From: Keguizhuia sedimenti
GTDB taxonomy: Bacteria > Pseudomonadota > Gammaproteobacteria > Burkholderiales > Burkholderiaceae_D
Length of the DNA: 64,000 nt
Direction: 5' to 3'
Assembly: GCA_030715135.1 (NCBI GenBank)
Contig: JAUYVH010000003.1
Coordinates: forward strand, 20,371 to 84,370
Shown: one piece after another, positions 40,799 to 49,624 of the stretch
Layout of the letters: each line of letters opens with the position of its first letter
How positions within the stretch are numbered: position 1 is the stretch's first letter
Notes under the pieces: model-generated
The model's database searches: none
What the model saw: only the letters and a program-made list of their open reading frames with translations
Told to the model about the DNA's origin: nothing
Position numbers and translations under genes: made by a program

Positions 40799-42514
40799 TT
40801 ACAGATCCTCCGAGCCGAGCAGCATTTCGGTCAAGCCCTTGCCCGCCTTGACCATAGGCCAGACGTTCTCGGTTTGATCGGTGATGAAATTCATGAATAC
40901 GAGACGGTCCTTCATCGCGAATGCTTCGCGCAGGGAGCCTTCCACGTCGCTCGGGTTTTCAATCTTCATGCCCACATGGCCATAGGATTCCACCAGCTTG
41001 GTGAAATCAGGCAGTGAATCCATGTAAGACTCGGAATAGCGCGAGCCGTAATCGATCTGCTGCCACTGCCGCACCATTCCCAGGAAGCGGTTATTCAACA
41101 GAATGATCTTCGGAGTCAGGTGATACTGCTTGCAGGTCGCCAGTTCCTGTATGCACATCTGGATCGATGCTTCACCGGTAATGCAGGCAACGGTCGAACC
41201 CGGATTCGCCATCTGTACGCCCATCGCGTATGGCAGGCCCACACCCATCGTGCCCAGGCCGCCGGAATTGAGCCAACGGCGGGGCTTGTCGAACTTGTAG
41301 TACTGCGCGGCCCACATCTGGTGCTGGCCGACGTCGGACGTGATGAAGGCATCGCCCTTGGTGACTTCCCACAGCTTCTCGACAACGGACTGCGGCTTGA
41401 TGACTTCGGTCGAGGTCGGGTACTTCAGGCATTCGCGTTCGCGCCACTGGTTAATCTGCTTCCACCATGCAGCCAGCGCCGTTGCATTCGGCTTCGTCTC
41501 GGCGGTATCCAGTTGAGCGAGCAAATCCTGCAGGACTTCCTTCAGGTTGCCGACGATAGGAATATCTACCTTCACGCGCTTGGAAATCGACGACGGATCG
41601 ATGTCGATATGGATGATCTTGCGCGGGAAGGAAGAGAAATGCTTGGGATTGCCGATCACGCGATCGTCGAAGCGCGCACCGATCGCAATCAGCACGTCGC
41701 AGTGCTGCATCGCCATGTTGGCTTCGTAGGTGCCGTGCATGCCGGGCATGCCGACGAATTTGTCGCTCGTTGCCTTGTATGCGCCCAGGCCCATCAAGGT
41801 ATTGGTGCAAGGATAGCCGAGACGATCGACCAGCTGATTGAGTTCCTGCGAAGCGTTAGCGAGAATGACGCCGCCGCCGGTATAGATCATCGGCCGCTCT
41901 GCCGTCAGCAGCAATTGCAGCGCCTTGCGGATCTGGCCTGCATGGCCTTTCTCTACCGGCTTGTAGGAACGCATTTCCACGGTTTTCGGATAATCGAAAA
42001 CGTATTTCTGGTTGCTGATGTCCTTGGGTATATCGACCAATACCGGGCCTGGACGTCCGGTGGTGGCGATATAAAAAGCCTTTTTCATGGTCGTCGCCAG
42101 GTCCTTGATGTCCTTGACGAGGAAATTATGCTTGACGCAGGGGCGCGTGATGCCGACCGTATCGCATTCCTGGAATGCGTCCTGCCCGATCGCATGCGAC
42201 GGCACCTGGCCGGAGATGATCACCATCGGGATCGAATCCATGTAGGCTGTTGCAAGGCCGGTAATGGCATTGGTCACGCCAGGCCCCGATGTCACAATGG
42301 CGACACCGACTCTTTCGGAACTACGTGAATAGGCATCGGCCGCATGAATGGCAGCCTGCTCGTGGCGTACTAAAACGTGCTGAAACTTGTCCTGGCTGAA
42401 GATTGCATCGTAGATGTAGAGCACTGCGCCGCCAGGATAGCCGAATACATGGGTAACACCCTCCTCGGCCAGGCAACGCACAACGATTTCTGCGCCTGTG
42501 ATTTCTGTGGTCAT
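40799..42514 (-). CDS. ilvI: Acetolactate synthase large (catalytic) subunit
   Basis: Thiamine-diphosphate enzyme joining two pyruvates, or pyruvate and 2-oxobutyrate, in branched-chain amino-acid synthesis. It is 571 residues from the ATG at 42514, chosen for its AAAGGA site; the frame opens 5 codons earlier. The catalytic Glu is in VRHEQAAIHAADAYSR, the ThDP motif begins TGEASIQMCIQELATC and ends near LNNRFLGMVRQWQ, and FAD-binding GARFDDRV is present. It leads the ilvIH-ilvC operon. Confidence 0.97.
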   Translation of the reverse strand: MTTEITGAEIVVRCLAEEGVTHVFGYPGGAVLYIYDAIFSQDKFQHVLVRHEQAAIHAADAYSRSSERVGVAIVTSGPGVTNAITGLATAYMDSIPMVIISGQVPSHAIGQDAFQECDTVGITRPCVKHNFLVKDIKDLATTMKKAFYIATTGRPGPVLVDIPKDISNQKYVFDYPKTVEMRSYKPVEKGHAGQIRKALQLLLTAERPMIYTGGGVILANASQELNQLVDRLGYPCTNTLMGLGAYKATSDKFVGMPGMHGTYEANMAMQHCDVLIAIGARFDDRVIGNPKHFSSFPRKIIHIDIDPSSISKRVKVDIPIVGNLKEVLQDLLAQLDTAETKPNATALAAWWKQINQWRERECLKYPTSTEVIKPQSVVEKLWEVTKGDAFITSDVGQHQMWAAQYYKFDKPRRWLNSGGLGTMGVGLPYAMGVQMANPGSTVACITGEASIQMCIQELATCKQYHLTPKIILLNNRFLGMVRQWQQIDYGSRYSESYMDSLPDFTKLVESYGHVGMKIENPSDVEGSLREAFAMKDRLVFMNFITDQTENVWPMVKAGKGLTEMLLGSEDL

Positions 42515-43012
42515 ACTAAGTCCTTTCAAGGTCCATTGGAAATTGATCGGATGCTCTTGCCTGTCGAAATCGTCTCGTACATCAGTGCTTGGGCATTCCT
42601 TTTTCGTGCGGTCACGCCGATTCGTTCAACACCCGTAGATGCGGTTCAAAAAGACGCTAAACGCGACTCGTTCAGCCGGAGTTTCTGAAGTACTGCGAGA
42701 CATTTCTCGCGCTTGTGGCGCGGGCTGGAGCAAACAGCTTTAAATTGTCAAAGCGCGTCTGATCGCAAAGCTGCATTATGCGCGGCGCGCGAAAAGACCA
42801 TATTCTTCGTTATGGCGAAGGGATGATACGTTAATGCGTCGCATCATTTTGGTCAAGTTAAATCCGACAATTTCCGTTTGAAATCAACGCTTTTCGCGAA
42901 AAAACGGGCAAAAATCCGAGTTTTTTGCTAGCATGCGCACTGTTTGCAAAGAAGCATCCTGATTTAAGCGCCTTACGCGCTGAAATCACCAACATCCACT
43001 CCGCCGCGTCGA
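42515..43012. other. ilvI leader and divergent promoter region
   Basis: A 498-base gap between divergent ilvI and the sigma-factor gene. On the minus strand TTGACC, 17 bases, then TAACGT (about 42854 to 42826) is a weak sigma70-like promoter, which would give an ilvI leader near 300 bases. The leader holds a hairpin GCGAGA/TCTCGC (42695-42710) and a possible 17-codon frame starting MVFSRAAHN near 42,811. That frame is not rich in Ile, Leu or Val, so classical attenuation is not supported. A structured cis-regulatory RNA remains possible. Confidence 0.45.
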
Positions 43013-43582
43013 ATGGCAAGCGAAAAAGAACTCTCTGACTTTCTGGAAAATGTGGAACGCCGCGCATTTAAACAGGCTGTCTATGCGGTGCGTAAAGACG
43101 AAGCGGCGCTGGATATTGTTCAGGATGCAATGATCAAGCTGGCGCAGAACTATGGAGACAAGCCGCCGGCTGAGTTACCGCTTCTGTTCCAACGCATCCT
43201 GCAAAACACTATCCACGATTATTTTCGACGGGAAAAGGTGCGAGGTTCCTGGTTGAGCCTGTTTTCCGGAATGAAGGGAAATACGGACGAACAGGAAGAC
43301 TTCGACCTGCTGGAAACTTATGAAGCGGAAGAAGGTACGCAGGCAGCTGAATCGAGCGAGGATAAAGTCGGTCGCGAACAGGTCTTAGCGATTATTGATG
43401 GGGAAGTACAAAAACTGCCTGCACGTCAACGGGAGGCCTTCCTGTTACGTTATTGGCAGGATATGGATGTAGCTGAAACGGCGGCTGCGATGGGGTGTTC
43501 GGAGGGCAGCGTCAAGACCCACTGTTCACGTGCAACGCATGCGTTGGCTCAAGCTCTGCGAGCCAAAGGGATAAGTCTATGA
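43013..43582 (+). CDS. ECF-type RNA polymerase sigma factor
   Basis: A sigma-70 family factor of 189 residues with only regions 2 and 4. Region 2 includes ALDIVQDAMIKLAQNYG and LPLLFQRILQNTIHDYFRRE; the region 4 helix-turn-helix is LPARQREAFLLRYWQDMDVA followed by ETAAAMGCSEGSVKTHCSRA. The linker is long and acidic (about residues 90-120). Its stop overlaps the next gene start (ATGA), so it is co-translated with the DUF3619 membrane protein, a likely partner or anti-sigma factor. The signal and regulon are unknown. It is divergent from ilvI. Confidence 0.9.
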   Translation: MASEKELSDFLENVERRAFKQAVYAVRKDEAALDIVQDAMIKLAQNYGDKPPAELPLLFQRILQNTIHDYFRREKVRGSWLSLFSGMKGNTDEQEDFDLLETYEAEEGTQAAESSEDKVGREQVLAIIDGEVQKLPARQREAFLLRYWQDMDVAETAAAMGCSEGSVKTHCSRATHALAQALRAKGISL

Positions 43583-43983
43583 ATACTAAAGAACTCAATT
43601 ACGCCTATAAAATCCGGCGCGCCCTGGATGAAAGCCTGGAGCAGATTCCTCCTTCTACTCTGCAGGGACTTGAAGCGGCGCGAAAAAAAGCATTGTCCGC
43701 GCAGAAAAGATCCTCGCCTTTGCGCCAGTTTTTCATGAATCGCGCCACGGCCGGACATCTGCAGCATTTCGTCCGTGATCCGCTTACCTGGATTACCCGC
43801 GCCAGCTTCGTCCTGCCGGCAATTATCGTCGCTGCCGGGCTCATCGGGATCTATCAGTTCGAACAACAGGAACGGATCACCGAGATTGCAGAAATCGACG
43901 CTCTGGTGCTTGCCGACGAACTTCCGTTAGATGCGTATGTCGATAGAGGTTTTGGCGCTTACCTGGCCGAACGCGGAGAATAA
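43579..43983 (+). CDS. DUF3619 family membrane protein, possible anti-sigma factor
   Basis: A 134-residue protein starting MNTKELNYAYKIRRALDESL with one transmembrane helix near residues 78-94 (FVLPAIIVAAGLIGIYQF). The N-terminal ~70 residues are probably cytoplasmic and the short acidic C-terminus periplasmic. This matches DUF3619 proteins of Burkholderiales, which always sit after this sigma-factor gene. The topology and coupling suit an anti-sigma factor, but no zinc-binding anti-sigma motif is visible. The start overlaps the sigma stop by 4 bases. Confidence 0.8.
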   Translation: MNTKELNYAYKIRRALDESLEQIPPSTLQGLEAARKKALSAQKRSSPLRQFFMNRATAGHLQHFVRDPLTWITRASFVLPAIIVAAGLIGIYQFEQQERITEIAEIDALVLADELPLDAYVDRGFGAYLAERGE

Positions 43984-43986
43984 AGC

Positions 43987-44712
43987 ATGCCACGCCAATC
44001 GGCGCTTTCCAACATTCTTGGTAACAGTGCGCTCGCTGCTTTATTAGCGATGCTTTCGGCCGCCAGTATAGGTCAGACGCAAAGTGCGCCGGCGGGCAAT
44101 GAACCTGCTGTTTCGGGTTCTGCAAGCCCGACCGAAAGCCGGTCTTCTCAAATCAACCGGGTTCCGCAAAAAATCCCGAAGCCTGCCACAAGTGCTCAGG
44201 CAAGTCCGGCCAAACCTTTATGGTCGCAACTTAGCCAGGCACAGCAACAGGCCTTGAGCCCGCTGGCGTCGGAGTGGGACAGGCTTGATGAGACCCAGAA
44301 GCAAAAGTGGCTGGTAATCAGCAAAAAATATGCCTCCCTCACGCCGGAGCAGCAGGTCCGTCTGCAGGAGCGCATGCGTGACTGGGTGAAACTGACGCCG
44401 GATGAACGCCGCGCCGCCAGAGAAAACTATTCAAAGGCCAAGAAACTGGATCCGTCCAGAAAATCTGCCGAATGGGAACAATATCAGCAGTTACCGGAAG
44501 AAACGAGAAAGAAGCTTGCGGCCGAAGCAGCAGCTAAAAATCGAGTTGCGAATCTGCCTCCGCCTTCCGAAAAGAAGAACCAAATAACGCCGCCCAAGAA
44601 AGCAGGCAAGGATAAACCACCGACCACGCCAGCGGCGGCTCAGGGTGCGGCTGCGCCCTCGGCAGTGCCATCGGCTGGCGATACGTCCCCTTCTCAACCT
44701 CAAACAAAATAA
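43987..44712 (+). CDS. DUF3106 domain exported protein
   Basis: A 241-residue protein with an N-terminal hydrophobic signal (ALAALLAMLSAASIGQTQS). The central segment WSQLSQAQQQALSPLASEWD and the following QKQKWLVISKKYASLTPEQQ and RMRDWVKLTPDERRAARENY form the repeated helical pattern of DUF3106. The C-terminal ~60 residues are Pro/Ala/Lys-rich and disordered. It lies 3 bases after DUF3619. The helical repeats recall periplasmic stress sensors such as CpxP/RcnB, so envelope-stress sensing upstream of the sigma factor is possible, but unproven. Confidence 0.78.
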   Translation: MPRQSALSNILGNSALAALLAMLSAASIGQTQSAPAGNEPAVSGSASPTESRSSQINRVPQKIPKPATSAQASPAKPLWSQLSQAQQQALSPLASEWDRLDETQKQKWLVISKKYASLTPEQQVRLQERMRDWVKLTPDERRAARENYSKAKKLDPSRKSAEWEQYQQLPEETRKKLAAEAAAKNRVANLPPPSEKKNQITPPKKAGKDKPPTTPAAAQGAAAPSAVPSAGDTSPSQPQTK

Positions 44713-44721
44713 TCTTTACCG

Positions 44722-45216
44722 TTGGACTCTTTCAATACCCCTACGCTTAAAAAGCGTTTCGCTGCCATGCTTTACGAAGGAATGCTGCTGTTCGGCGTTC
44801 TGTTCATTGCCGACTGGTTGTTTTCCACCTTGCTGCAACAGCGGCATGCACTGCATTTCAGAAATGCGGGCCAAGTCTGGCTGTTCATTGTTCTTGCTGC
44901 TTATTTCGGCTGGTTCTGGAGCCATGGCGGGCAAACCCTGGCCATGAAGACCTGGCGAATCAAGCTTGTATCCAGGGCAGGGTTACCCGTCACCTTCTGG
45001 CGCTCGATTCTGCGCTACGTGTTTGCCTGGGGATGGTTTCTTCCCGGTTTGGCGCTGGCTTGGGCAATCGGTGCCAAGGGATGGGCGTTGGTTTTGATTC
45101 CGTTTGCAAACATGCTGATCTGGGCCTTGGCAGCCTACACCGATCCACAACGCAACTTCCTGCATGATCGACTGGCGGGAACCCGACTGGTCCAGTTGCC
45201 GGTTGCGTCCAAATAA
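44722..45216 (+). CDS. RDD family membrane protein
   Basis: A 164-residue inner-membrane protein with about three to four helices. The RDD-type N-terminus (LKKRFAAMLYEGMLLFGVLF) is followed by WSHGGQTLAMKTWRIKLVSR and a late NFLHDRLAGTRLV motif, both family signatures. The start must be the TTG at 44722 or a later ATG at 44767, because a stop lies in frame just upstream. The TTG preserves the conserved beginning. It is probably cotranscribed with the sigma/DUF3619/DUF3106 genes. Function (transport or envelope) is unknown. Confidence 0.82.
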   Translation: MDSFNTPTLKKRFAAMLYEGMLLFGVLFIADWLFSTLLQQRHALHFRNAGQVWLFIVLAAYFGWFWSHGGQTLAMKTWRIKLVSRAGLPVTFWRSILRYVFAWGWFLPGLALAWAIGAKGWALVLIPFANMLIWALAAYTDPQRNFLHDRLAGTRLVQLPVASK

Positions 45217-45242
45217 AGAACTCGCGGCGTTGCCTTGCCGGC

Positions 45243-45551
45243 ATGGCCGGTGAATCGATAAAGCGTGCCCGCAGGACCCAGCGTTACGCCGATAGACAAG
45301 GGCGCTTTACGCTCTATCGCGCAATCGGATTCGACCAATGTACCAAAGGTTACAAGGGCCGAGTGGGCTTGCATGAATTGATGATCGGCACCTGCAAGGT
45401 CAAGCGCCTGCTTCAGGAGCACGCACAAGTCGCACAACTGCTCTCGGTTGCCCTGGTAGACGGCATGCCGACCCTGAAAATGGATGGAATAGAAAGCGTC
45501 TTATCCGGCGTTACCGATGTGAAGCAGGTTCGCGTAGTATGTATTAAATAA
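45243..45551 (+). pseudogene. C-terminal remnant of a GspE/PilB/MshE-type ATPase
   Basis: From about 45300 the frame reads GRFTLYRAIGFDQCTKGYKG then RVGLHELMIGT, VAQLLSVALVDGMPTLKMDG and a final QVRVVCIK. This matches the last ~80 residues of type II secretion/type IV pilus motor ATPases (zinc region and C-terminal helices). The Walker A, Asp box and Walker B parts are absent, and the usual cysteine pair is reduced to one. The 19 residues in front are unrelated. It is a 5'-truncated relic, not a working ATPase. Confidence 0.75.
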
Positions 45552-45643
45552 ATCCGGACTGTCTTCATCGCCTTGCTGAGGAGGCTGGCTGAATACTCTG
45601 CCGAAAGATAACTGAGGCCATCGGTGCGACACAGCGACTTCTA

Positions 45644-46612
45644 ATGATTACCCGCATTACACGTCTCATCATTGCAGTGCAATTGCTTGTTGCCTTGCTT
45701 ATCTGCATTGCCCTGATCAACATATGGCATGTCAATAATGTCTTTGCAGCTTTCACCGTTGGAATCGGCCTGGTGATCCTCATCAGGCTGACCATTATCG
45801 CGAACAATTTTTTTATTTCATTACGTTACCGCAGCGTGGCGCCGGAAGATTTTCGGCTGACATGGAAGCAGGTCCTTCGTCTTTTTGCCACGGAGTTCTT
45901 CGCCAGCATGCTGAGTTCCCACTGGACAATGGCATTCTGCTCGTTCGACAAACGCATCGCGGATAGGCCGGTTGGCTTGCCTGCACTTCTTATTCATGGC
46001 TATGGCTGCAACAGCGGTTACTGGCATTCGATGAGCCGGCTACTGTTGTCCGAGCACATTACTCACTATGCCGTCGATCTGGAGCCGGTCTTTGCGGACA
46101 TCGACGAGTATGCGCCGCTCATTGATCAGGCTTTGGCACAGCTATGCCGCGAAACCGGCCAGGAAAAAGCCGTTATCGTCGCGCATAGCATGGGGGGATT
46201 GGTGGCGAGGGCTTACATAAGAAAATACGGCACCGCGCGCATCGCCAAAGTCATCACTTTAGGCACGCCGCACCGTGGGACCGGCCTGGCAAACTTCGGC
46301 ACCGGCTTGAACTCGCAGCAGATGCAGTGGCAAGGGCGCGCAGGACAAGGAAAAGCCAGTCAATGGCTGGAGGAACTGGAGGCGTCCGAGGATACTGCAA
46401 TACGTTCCCTATTCGTTTCAATCTATTCGCACCACGACAATATCATTTCCCCTCAAACTTCGTCTCATCTTGCAGGCGCTGAAAATATCGAGCTGGCCGG
46501 TATCGGTCATGTCTCGCTTGCAATGAACCCCGAGGTTCAGAAAATAGTCATTGCGCAGATTAAGCTTGCTTCACAGCACGAAGCATCGGCACACGGAAGC
46601 GTATCGCAATAG
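45644..46612 (+). CDS. Membrane-anchored lipase-like alpha/beta hydrolase
   Basis: A 322-residue protein with two N-terminal transmembrane helices (LIIAVQLLVALLICIALINI and VGIGLVILIRLTIIANNFF) and a C-terminal alpha/beta hydrolase domain from about residue 110. The catalytic Ser182 lies in the AHSMGG elbow; LLIHGYGCNSGYW forms the oxyanion region; the late Asp in YSHHDNIISP and His in GIGHVSL complete a triad. TLGTPHRGTGLA is typical of bacterial triacylglycerol lipases. Its real substrate is unknown. It appears monocistronic. Confidence 0.85.
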   Translation: MITRITRLIIAVQLLVALLICIALINIWHVNNVFAAFTVGIGLVILIRLTIIANNFFISLRYRSVAPEDFRLTWKQVLRLFATEFFASMLSSHWTMAFCSFDKRIADRPVGLPALLIHGYGCNSGYWHSMSRLLLSEHITHYAVDLEPVFADIDEYAPLIDQALAQLCRETGQEKAVIVAHSMGGLVARAYIRKYGTARIAKVITLGTPHRGTGLANFGTGLNSQQMQWQGRAGQGKASQWLEELEASEDTAIRSLFVSIYSHHDNIISPQTSSHLAGAENIELAGIGHVSLAMNPEVQKIVIAQIKLASQHEASAHGSVSQ

Positions 46613-46795
46613 TAAAGCTATCCAAAAAGCCGAAATTCCCACCTTAGCCATCGGTTAATACAGGTCCTTCATGTTATCCATGGAATGAACTTTTTTGACG
46701 TTTGAGCAACCTATTCCTAGCCTTGTAAAAAGCTAATTGCCAATTTTTAAACAGCATTATTAAACAATCGCTTTTCTATAGCCATGGAGTTTCCC

Positions 46796-47269
46796 ATGAA
46801 ACCATCGCTTTTCCAGAGATTGCTCGTCGGCGCTGCGCTCATAATCAGCGTTTCTGCCGCGACGGCAGAAAATATTGTGGATACGGCCAACAATGCGCGC
46901 ACATTCAAGGTTTTCGTTACTGCCTTGAAAAAATCGGGTCTGGCTGAAACTTTGCAGAATGCCGGTCCTTACACAGTGTTTGCCCCCAGCGATGAAGCCT
47001 TCGCAAAATTACCTCCAGGAACGCTGAATGCTCTGATGAAGGATAAAGAAAAGCTAAATAGAGTCCTGTCCTATCATGTTATCCAGGGGAAAGTTCTTGT
47101 TACAGAAATCAAACCTGGCAAAACAAATACAATCCAGGGCGAACCGCTCACTCTGACATCGGACAACGGAAAGGTGACGGTAAATGGCGCCAACGTTACG
47201 CAGAGCGATCTTCAGGCAGACAACGGCATCATCCATGAAATCGATGCGGTCATCATGCCGCAGAGTTAA
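46796..47269 (+). CDS. Secreted fasciclin (FAS1) domain protein
   Basis: A 157-residue exported protein: signal peptide LLVGAALIISVSAATA and then one FAS1 domain (beginning NIVDTANNARTFKVFVTALK). It has both FAS1 motifs: H1 (GPYTVFAPSDEAFAKLP) and the YH-containing H2 (LSYHVIQGKVLVTEI), and ends GIIHEIDAVIMP. Such proteins act in adhesion or as matrix components. The ATG at 46796 has a GGAG site 6 bases upstream; the ATG at 46784 is rejected for lack of one. Confidence 0.93.
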   Translation: MKPSLFQRLLVGAALIISVSAATAENIVDTANNARTFKVFVTALKKSGLAETLQNAGPYTVFAPSDEAFAKLPPGTLNALMKDKEKLNRVLSYHVIQGKVLVTEIKPGKTNTIQGEPLTLTSDNGKVTVNGANVTQSDLQADNGIIHEIDAVIMPQS

Positions 47270-47350
47270 GCTACCGCCATTGGGAGATCTGTACACCATC
47301 GTTTCGTTCTGCCATCATTCGTTGGTCTGCTGCATTTTTCCGAATACTTA

Positions 47351-47959
47351 ATGACACATCACATCAAATCCCTGTGCGTGTATTGCGGCTCATCGATCGG
47401 TGCTTCGCCGGTCTATGCCAAGGCGGCACGTAGTTTGGCGAAGGAACTGGTCGAGAACAATATCGCGCTGGTATACGGCGGCGGAAAGGTTGGGCTCATG
47501 GGCGTCATTGCAGACGAGTTCCTGGATCTCGGCGGAGAAGTGACAGGCGTTATCCCAAAGGCGCTCTTAGATAAGGAAGTAGGCCATACCGGCCTGACGC
47601 GGCAGCATATCGTCAAGGACATGCACGAGCGCAAGGCGATGATGGCAGAGCTATCGGATGGCTTCATCGCCCTGCCGGGCGGTATCGGCACACTGGAAGA
47701 GCTATTCGAGGCATTGACATGGTCCCAGCTGGGACTACACGAAAAGCCTGTCGGACTGCTTAATGTCGACGGGTTTTACGATGGGCTGATCGGGTTCATT
47801 CACCAACTGGTGAACCAACGTTTCCTGAAGCCGGAACAGGCGAGCTTGCTGCTTCACGATTCGGACGCCTCCAGCCTGCTCGCCCGTTTCAAATCCTATG
47901 TGCCCAGCTATCATCCGAAGTGGGCCGACCAGGAAAAAGCAAAAACGCTCGTTCCGTGA
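47351..47959 (+). CDS. LOG-family nucleoside 5'-monophosphate phosphoribohydrolase
   Basis: A Rossmann-fold protein of the TIGR00730/LOG family, 202 residues. The catalytic/ribosyl motif PGGIGTLEE is at 109-117, with GGGKVGLMG at 43-51 and the conserved MHERKAMM at 91-98. Family members release free bases such as cytokinins from nucleotide monophosphates. In bacteria of this type the physiological role is unclear. It converges with the cystathionine-synthase-like gene. Confidence 0.9.
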   Translation: MTHHIKSLCVYCGSSIGASPVYAKAARSLAKELVENNIALVYGGGKVGLMGVIADEFLDLGGEVTGVIPKALLDKEVGHTGLTRQHIVKDMHERKAMMAELSDGFIALPGGIGTLEELFEALTWSQLGLHEKPVGLLNVDGFYDGLIGFIHQLVNQRFLKPEQASLLLHDSDASSLLARFKSYVPSYHPKWADQEKAKTLVP

Positions 47960-47983
47960 TGCAGCCCAATTAATTCACGCCGT

Positions 47984-49222
47984 TCAGGCGGCAAGCGCCT
48001 GCCTGAAGTCTTCCAGCAAGTCTTCGGTGTCTTCAATGCCGACCGATACGCGGATCAGGGATTCCGCAATGCCCATGCTCGCGCGCCTTTCCGGCCCCAT
48101 CTCGTAAAAAATCGTATGCGCGACCGGGATAACGAGCGTACGCGTATCGCCGAGGTTGCTGGCCGGGATGGCAAGCTTGAGACGGTTGAGATAGTCAAAG
48201 CAGTCGATCTCGGGCTTCAATTCAAAGCTGAACAAGCCGCCGAAAGCCTTGAACAGTTCACCGGCAAGTCCGTGCTGCGGGTGCGTAGGCAGGCCAGGAT
48301 AATGGACTGCGGCGATTCGCTCATCCGCTTCAAGCATACGTGCCAGCGACATCGCGTTCGCGCATTCCCGTTCTATCCGCAGTGCCATGGTTTCAGCGCC
48401 TACTGCCAGGTGATGCGCAGCCTCCGGGCCCAGCGATGCACCGAAATCACGCAGTCCTTTTGCACGGATCTGCGCCATGCCCCATTGAGGCGTTGGATAT
48501 TTTTTATAGTTTTCAGCGATATGCGGATAACGTGACCAGTCATACAGCCCGGTATCGGTCAAGCTGCCGCCCAATGCGTTTCCATGTCCGCCGATCGATT
48601 TCGTCAATGCATTGACGACCAGTCCGGCTTCCACCGTCTTGGGCTGAAACAAATACGGCGAGGTCATGGTGTTATCCACGACATACAGAATTCCGCGCTC
48701 GCGGCAGAGCTGCCCGATACGGGCGAGATCGGCAATCTGCGTGCGCGGGTTGGCGATGGTCTCGACAAACACGATGCGTGTCGATGGCGTCAATGCGGCT
48801 TCGACATTGGCGACATCCGTAGCATCCACCATCGACACAGCGACGCCTTGCGCTGCGACGGTTTGCCAGAGGCTATTGGTATTCCCGAACAGATATGCCG
48901 ATGACACCACATGATCACCCTGCCGCAACAATCCCTGAACGATGGCGCCGATCGCCGCCATGCCGGTCGAAAAGCAAATGGTCGATAACCCGTCTTCCAT
49001 CTGGTTGACCTTGTCTTCCAATGCCGAAACAGTCGGATTGCCCTGGCGCCCATAGCGATATCCAGGCTGCCTGCCCTGGAAAACCGCAGCCAATTCCCGG
49101 GCGTCGCGGTAGCCAAAAGCCACCGCCGTATGAATCGGCTTATGCAGCGAGCCGTGCTCGATGGGCTTTTGCCGATCGCTATGCAAGATATTGGTCGTGA
49201 AGCCGTATTTGTTTTTGGCCAT
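47984..49222 (-). CDS. Cystathionine gamma-synthase family PLP enzyme
   Basis: A PLP-dependent trans-sulfuration enzyme of 412 residues from the ATG at 49222. The PLP lysine is Lys208 in ALTKSIGGHGNALGG, with YRYGRQGNPTVSALE and DNTMTSPYLFQP as further family marks. The set includes cystathionine gamma-synthase, O-acetylhomoserine sulfhydrylase and methionine gamma-lyase, which cannot be told apart safely here. It takes part in cysteine/methionine metabolism in the cytoplasm and has no related neighbour. Confidence 0.88.
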   Translation of the reverse strand: MAKNKYGFTTNILHSDRQKPIEHGSLHKPIHTAVAFGYRDARELAAVFQGRQPGYRYGRQGNPTVSALEDKVNQMEDGLSTICFSTGMAAIGAIVQGLLRQGDHVVSSAYLFGNTNSLWQTVAAQGVAVSMVDATDVANVEAALTPSTRIVFVETIANPRTQIADLARIGQLCRERGILYVVDNTMTSPYLFQPKTVEAGLVVNALTKSIGGHGNALGGSLTDTGLYDWSRYPHIAENYKKYPTPQWGMAQIRAKGLRDFGASLGPEAAHHLAVGAETMALRIERECANAMSLARMLEADERIAAVHYPGLPTHPQHGLAGELFKAFGGLFSFELKPEIDCFDYLNRLKLAIPASNLGDTRTLVIPVAHTIFYEMGPERRASMGIAESLIRVSVGIEDTEDLLEDFRQALAA

Positions 49223-49624
49223 AATCAACAGTGGAAAACAGACGAGCGCATGAATGGATTGAGGTGCATTGCGTATCCGGAGGACAAAACACGCGATGCG
49301 GTTAAATTGAACCCGCCGCTGCCGAAGATCCCGAGCAGTTCGGCAAAAATGTCATGCTAGCGCAAATTGCGGCGGATGAGAATCCGCAGCGGCCAAATGC
49401 GCACTGATCAATGTGGAGGATTGCTTGCCTGTCAGAAAGCGAACTTTATCTGCATCACTGCTGCAAGAACAAGTTGAAAACTATGCAAGCTATGACGGAC
49501 GATTTGCCTGCGGCATCGCATTGCAAGAAACTCTTGAAGTCCCCTTCTTCGGCTGTCGCATCATTGCGCTTGCTTCAAACGCGTATTCTTGCCGGCATCC
49601 TGTGTAGTTGCAGCTGATACCGGG
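49223..49624. other. Intergenic region between PLP enzyme and mshN
   Basis: A 402-base region holding the promoter side of the minus-strand PLP enzyme and the 3' side of mshN. No terminator with a U run, tRNA or repeat was found. A small plus-strand frame (49413-49607) is listed separately. In the Vibrio MSHA order mshE and mshG would follow mshN; nothing resembling them is here. Confidence 0.55.
49413..49607 (+). CDS. Small hypothetical protein (64 codons, GTG start)
   Basis: A short frame from a GTG at 49413, reading SASLLQEQVENYASYDGRFA then CGIALQETLEVPFF, with four cysteines and no membrane helix. The composition is protein-like, but no family is recognised and no clear ribosome site is present. 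It is convergent with mshN. It may be a degenerate fragment or chance. Confidence 0.25.
   Translation: MEDCLPVRKRTLSASLLQEQVENYASYDGRFACGIALQETLEVPFFGCRIIALASNAYSCRHPV

Noticed and set aside
41120-42328. A 402-codon open frame antisense to ilvI
   Set aside because: Lies wholly inside the acetolactate synthase gene; composition typical of an antisense frame.
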